A stretch of 64,000 bases of DNA from NCBI GenBank assembly GCA_024516155.1, contig JAJJXM010000008.1, positions 620,001 through 684,000 of the forward strand, in the 5' to 3' direction. This document shows positions 61,086-64,000 of this stretch, in pieces. Each line of letters begins with the position of its first letter. Within the stretch, counting starts at the first letter, position 1. The DNA is from Pyronema omphalodes. Its lineage: Eukaryota; Ascomycota; Pezizomycetes; Pezizales; Pyronemataceae. The notes under the pieces were generated by a model, which saw nothing but the letters and a program-made list of their open reading frames with translations, searched no databases and was not told where the DNA came from. Position numbers and translations under genes: made by a program.

Positions 61086-62240
61086 CATTTCATTATTTCT
61101 AAAACCTTGGTAGTGTATTTACGCACGGTATTCACATTCGGATCATTCCTTTTTTTCCCGAAAAAGCAATGAATATCGTATCATCAAGTGTCCGTGACTT
61201 TTTCCCCGAAACACCCCGTGAGCACAGATGAAACGGTACGGATAGAACTATTCGGTTTCGATGATTAGTACTGCTTCTGAGCACAAACCATATTACGCCC
61301 TTTCACTTTTCCTTTTCCTTTTTCCTCCTGAATCCCCTATCACCGAGCGAGCAAAACAACGCTGCAACCGGCATCGTGTTTGATAGGAGATAAAAGAAAA
61401 GGAGGTGAGGAATGTGCACTGTGCACAGCTAGCTAGGAGGCCAAGGCACCGAGTCGGGTGCTATGTATGATTGCCGAAGCGAACCGCCCGAACCCGGGTT
61501 CCGGGCTCCGAACGCTATGGTCTCGGCGCCCAGCGAGATCGTCAACCCATTTGGGATCATCGGATCCTTCATTTTTGCATGTATGTACTTGTAGATACTT
61601 CAAACGACTATTGTGTGATGTTGGGTAATTACGGTGAAGAAAACGTGTAAAAACAAATAGAAAACACTCATTTCTTTTGAACGCCGGATTGGCTTGGGAT
61701 TGGAACTTGTAATTGAGTATCAAGATTGGGATGGGGAGTGTATTTTATTGTCGCGCCGGTTGGGTTTTAGTGTTGTCGTTGTTGTTGTTGTCGCGGTAAT
61801 CAGTCATCACCACTACAACGCGCGGTAAACAACGCCCCTGGCCCCAAAACTCCATCACCACCCAAACACCTGCCTCTCGTGCATCTCAACAAGCTTACAT
61901 AATACTCCAACCGAACCTTAATCGAACCTCGCAATGGAATGGCGCATTCCTTTCCCTTCCTTTCCAGAAGACGCATATAACAAGCATAATAAGATATCGC
62001 TGAAATCTAAGACCCTCGCTAATGCTAGTCATAGCTGTTCATAGCTAGCGTATGCGCACGCACCCCGCAGCCGCTGTCGACCGATGCCTTTTTTTTCCGG
62101 TACCGGGTTTCGCGGATGTTAGTAGGTCTTAGGATCATTTAGGGGTGATTTTTTTACCGGTCTTTGAATGGGCTGCGTATGGTCTTTGGCTTGTCTTGAC
62201 TGGTCTTGACTGGTCTTCAACTGGTCTTCAACTGGTCTTC
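61086..62240. other. Spacer between the divergent copies 5 and 6
   Basis: No gene is seen. The first about 220 bp match array spacer (CACGGTATTC, GACTTTTTCCCCGAAA). From about 61440 to 62240 the sequence is not found elsewhere in the array. A short CTGGTCTTCAA/CTGGTCTTGA repeat lies at about 62195-62240. Confidence 0.5.
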
Positions 62241-62247
62241 GACTAGC

Positions 62248-62390
62248 CCTACATAGCTCACCTTCGGTTCCGAGTTCAGTTCGCCTCTAGATACAGGGCC
62301 GCATCTTGCAGCCTCTTTTGGGATTTCCTAGTTCCCTACTAGCACAACGGTGTCTGATAGAGCGGAGTAGTAAGGGATATTGATTGTTTT
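62248..62390 (+). promoter_or_regulatory. Conserved upstream block, copy 6 (inverted)
   Basis: Reverse complement of the block found upstream of copies 1-4 (AGGGCCGCATCTTGCAGCC, TAGTTCCCTACTAGCACAAC), about 145-290 bp upstream of the copy 6 ATG. Confidence 0.55.
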
Positions 62391-62534
62391 CTCCCTTTTA
62401 TTGCAGAAGGAAGATTTCTATATAACTCCTACTGTTTACCCCCCATCGGTTCTTGTTCTTCATCCAACAACTCACACTCGCTTAATATACACACTCCCTC
62501 TTTAAACAACCACCTCAACCAACCAACAACAAAA

Positions 62535-62867
62535 ATGCAGTTCTCCACCGTTGCCGTTGTCCTTGCTTTCGCTTCCTCCGCTCTTGGAGCCGCTGTTGGA
62601 ACGTAAGTTTTGCCATCCTCACACCATTATTTGCTCATGCAACCCCAAAACGCACCGCAACGCAAACGCTAACACAAACCCCACAGCTGCCCTCCCTGGA
62701 GAGAGGATAAGCACTACCTCCTTCCCGATGACTCCGACTGTACCGTCTTCTGGAAGTGCAACCCCTGGGGACCCGTCAAGATCGACTGTCCCAAGGGACT
62801 CTACTTCGCCACCCAGCACAACTGGTGTGACTACAAGGAGAACGCTATTTGCTACAAGAAGAACTAA
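62535..62867 (+). CDS. Secreted chitin-binding CBM14 (ChtBD2) protein, copy 6 (inverted)
   Basis: Exons 62535-62602 and 62687-62867 with an 84-bp intron; 82 residues. This is the only plus-strand member and stands head-to-head with copy 5. The signal peptide is MQFSTVAVVLAFASSALG, Thr precedes the first cysteine, and the domain is subtype 2 (QHNW, KKN). It retains the full promoter (conserved block, CTATATAACTC TATA box about 117 bp upstream, CAACAACAAAA before ATG) and the 3' CGTAATTGTAATTATGG element. This suggests it moved with complete flanks and remains functional. Confidence 0.9.
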
Positions 62868-63257
62868 GTGGTTGCTTCTGAGGGTTGGAAGCTGGGGTGA
62901 TGGGAATGGTTGGTTGGTTGGTTGGATATGATGGATAGATAATGCGTAATTGTAATTATGGAATATATCAAAGATGCTTATAAAATAATTTTTCTGTTTA
63001 TGTGATATTGCCAAAATTGAAATTGAAATTAAGACATTGGGAATTCAAAATAAATACAGACATATCAATCACAAACCCCCGAAAAACACCACGCAACCCC
63101 CACCGAAGAAAAAACATCCAGGCATAATCCCCTAATCCCCTAATCCCCAAATTGTCATCATCATCATCATAACATCAACACCATCTTCTACAAAACCAAA
63201 ACGCCCCTACCAAGCCATACACAACACCAGCTTCCTCCTTCCACTTCTTCTTCAATC

Positions 63258-63980
63258 ATGACATCACACCCACCCCACACCCTCCAAACTCAAAAAAGTC
63301 CCCCACGCATAATAACCAACCCTTCTTCCCAATGCATATCCCATCCCAATCCATATCCCATCCCAATCCATATCCCATCCCAATCCATATCCCATCCCAT
63401 CCCTATCCCATCCCATCCCCACCGTAATCTCCACCCCCCACCCCGGTCAAAAAAGCCATCCTGCACCTTTCATCCCAAATCTCAACTACATTCAGCATCA
63501 ACATCAGTATCCAATATCCAATATCCAATATCCAATATCCAATATCCAATATCCAATATCCAATATCCAATATCCAATATCCAATATCCAATATCCAATA
63601 TCCAATATCCAATATCCAATATCCAATATCCAATATCCAATATTCAATATCAACCCACCAGCCAATATCAACCCACCAGCCGATCCTCATCTATTCCGGA
63701 TTTTTATGCAGGAATTAGAAAAAAAGTGAGGATTGCTGGTTTGGATGATTTGGATGATTTGGATGATTTGGATGATTTGGATGATTTGGATGATTTGGAT
63801 GATTTGGATGATTTGGATGATTTGGATGATTTGGATGATTTGGATGATTTGGATGATTTGGATGATTTGGATGATTTGGATGATTTGGATGATTTGGATG
63901 ATTTGGATGATTTGTCTGATTTGTCTGATTTGTCTGATTTGGATGATTTGGATGATTTGGATGATTTGGATGATTTTTAG
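63258..63980 (+). CDS. Low-complexity open frame built on two microsatellites (240 codons)
   Basis: The frame starts at an ATG in fair context (TCAATC before ATG) and stops at 63978-63980. The product would be a His/Pro/Ser-rich N-terminus, a heptad repeat ISNIQYP encoded by a 7-nt satellite, a linker containing FYAGIRKKVRIAGL, and about 26 tripeptides LDD with three LSD. A 7-nt unit without stops stays open in all three frames, so an open frame is expected by chance. No family is recognised and coding is doubtful. Confidence 0.3.
   Translation: MTSHPPHTLQTQKSPPRIITNPSSQCISHPNPYPIPIHIPSQSISHPIPIPSHPHRNLHPPPRSKKPSCTFHPKSQLHSASTSVSNIQYPISNIQYPISNIQYPISNIQYPISNIQYPISNIQYPISNIQYQPTSQYQPTSRSSSIPDFYAGIRKKVRIAGLDDLDDLDDLDDLDDLDDLDDLDDLDDLDDLDDLDDLDDLDDLDDLDDLDDLDDLDDLSDLSDLSDLDDLDDLDDLDDF
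63509..63650 (+). repeat. (CCAATAT)n heptanucleotide satellite
   Basis: About 19 nearly perfect copies of a 7-bp CCAATAT unit, ending in a variant TTCAATAT. Confidence 0.95.
63741..63978 (+). repeat. (TTGGATGAT)n nonanucleotide satellite
   Basis: About 26 copies of a 9-bp unit, including three adjacent TTGTCTGAT variants near 63912-63938. It encodes repeating LDD/LSD in the overlying frame. Confidence 0.95.
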
Positions 63981-64000
63981 AACCGTGTTTGGGGTGGTTG

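Noticed and set aside
63403..63690. Minus-strand frame with repeated YWILDIG peptides
   Set aside because: Shadow of the 7-nt satellite, which is stop-free in all frames of both strands.

Overview
This window looks like nuclear DNA of a filamentous ascomycete (Pezizomycotina). The genes have short introns (46 to about 200 bp) with GT..AG ends and CTAAC/CTGAC-type branch sites, and recognisable fungal families are present: a vacuolar amino-acid transporter, the peroxisomal receptor PEX5, a FluG-type amidohydrolase/glutamine-synthetase fusion, a C2H2 zinc-finger protein and Avr4-like chitin-binding secreted peptides. A class such as Leotiomycetes is a guess from general impression only. I see no bacterial genes, rRNA, CRISPR array or complete transposase.

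Layout. 1-6.4 kb: an AVT-type transporter gene (1751-3883) with microsatellite-rich flanks. 6.4-6.9 kb: a decayed gene on the minus strand. 8.2-14.3 kb: left arm of a large inverted repeat. 18.0-20.8 kb: a membrane-anchored coiled-coil protein. 23.7-25.8 kb: PEX5, followed by a long open frame that runs out of its last exon in another phase. 26.6-29.8 kb: two related non-autonomous hAT-like elements, one with perfect TIR tips and an 8-bp target duplication. 32.9-34.1 kb: a three-exon zinc-finger gene. 37.7 kb: an intron-containing tRNA-Glu(CTC). 38.1-38.4 kb: a small zinc-binding protein. 41.6-44.5 kb: the four-exon FluG-like gene. 44.9-51.0 kb: right arm of the inverted repeat. 52.1-62.9 kb: six paralogous two-exon genes for 82-residue secreted proteins with a single six-cysteine chitin-binding (CBM14/ChtBD2) domain. 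The window ends in a low-complexity frame made of 7-nt and 9-nt repeats.

Two structures stand out. (1) The CBM14 array. Five minus-strand copies sit in about 2.05-2.27 kb tandem units, and a sixth, inverted copy faces them. Coding sequences are almost unchanged, introns vary from 84 to 159 bp, and a conserved TATA box and 3' element recur. Such single-domain secreted chitin binders are known from Avr4-type fungal effectors that shield hyphal chitin; that role here is inference. (2) The inverted repeat. Its arms are about 6.1 kb each and flank about 30.6 kb holding PEX5, the zinc-finger gene and FluG. Each arm carries a two-exon gene of unknown function, a 40-codon putative microgene on the opposite strand, and five degenerate tandem units. 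Identity is highest in the middle of the arms and fades toward both ends. Recombination between the arms could invert the enclosed block.

Limits: all splice sites were read by eye from consensus and reading frame, and family assignments come from motif recognition without database searching. Arm boundaries are accurate to about 50-100 bp.
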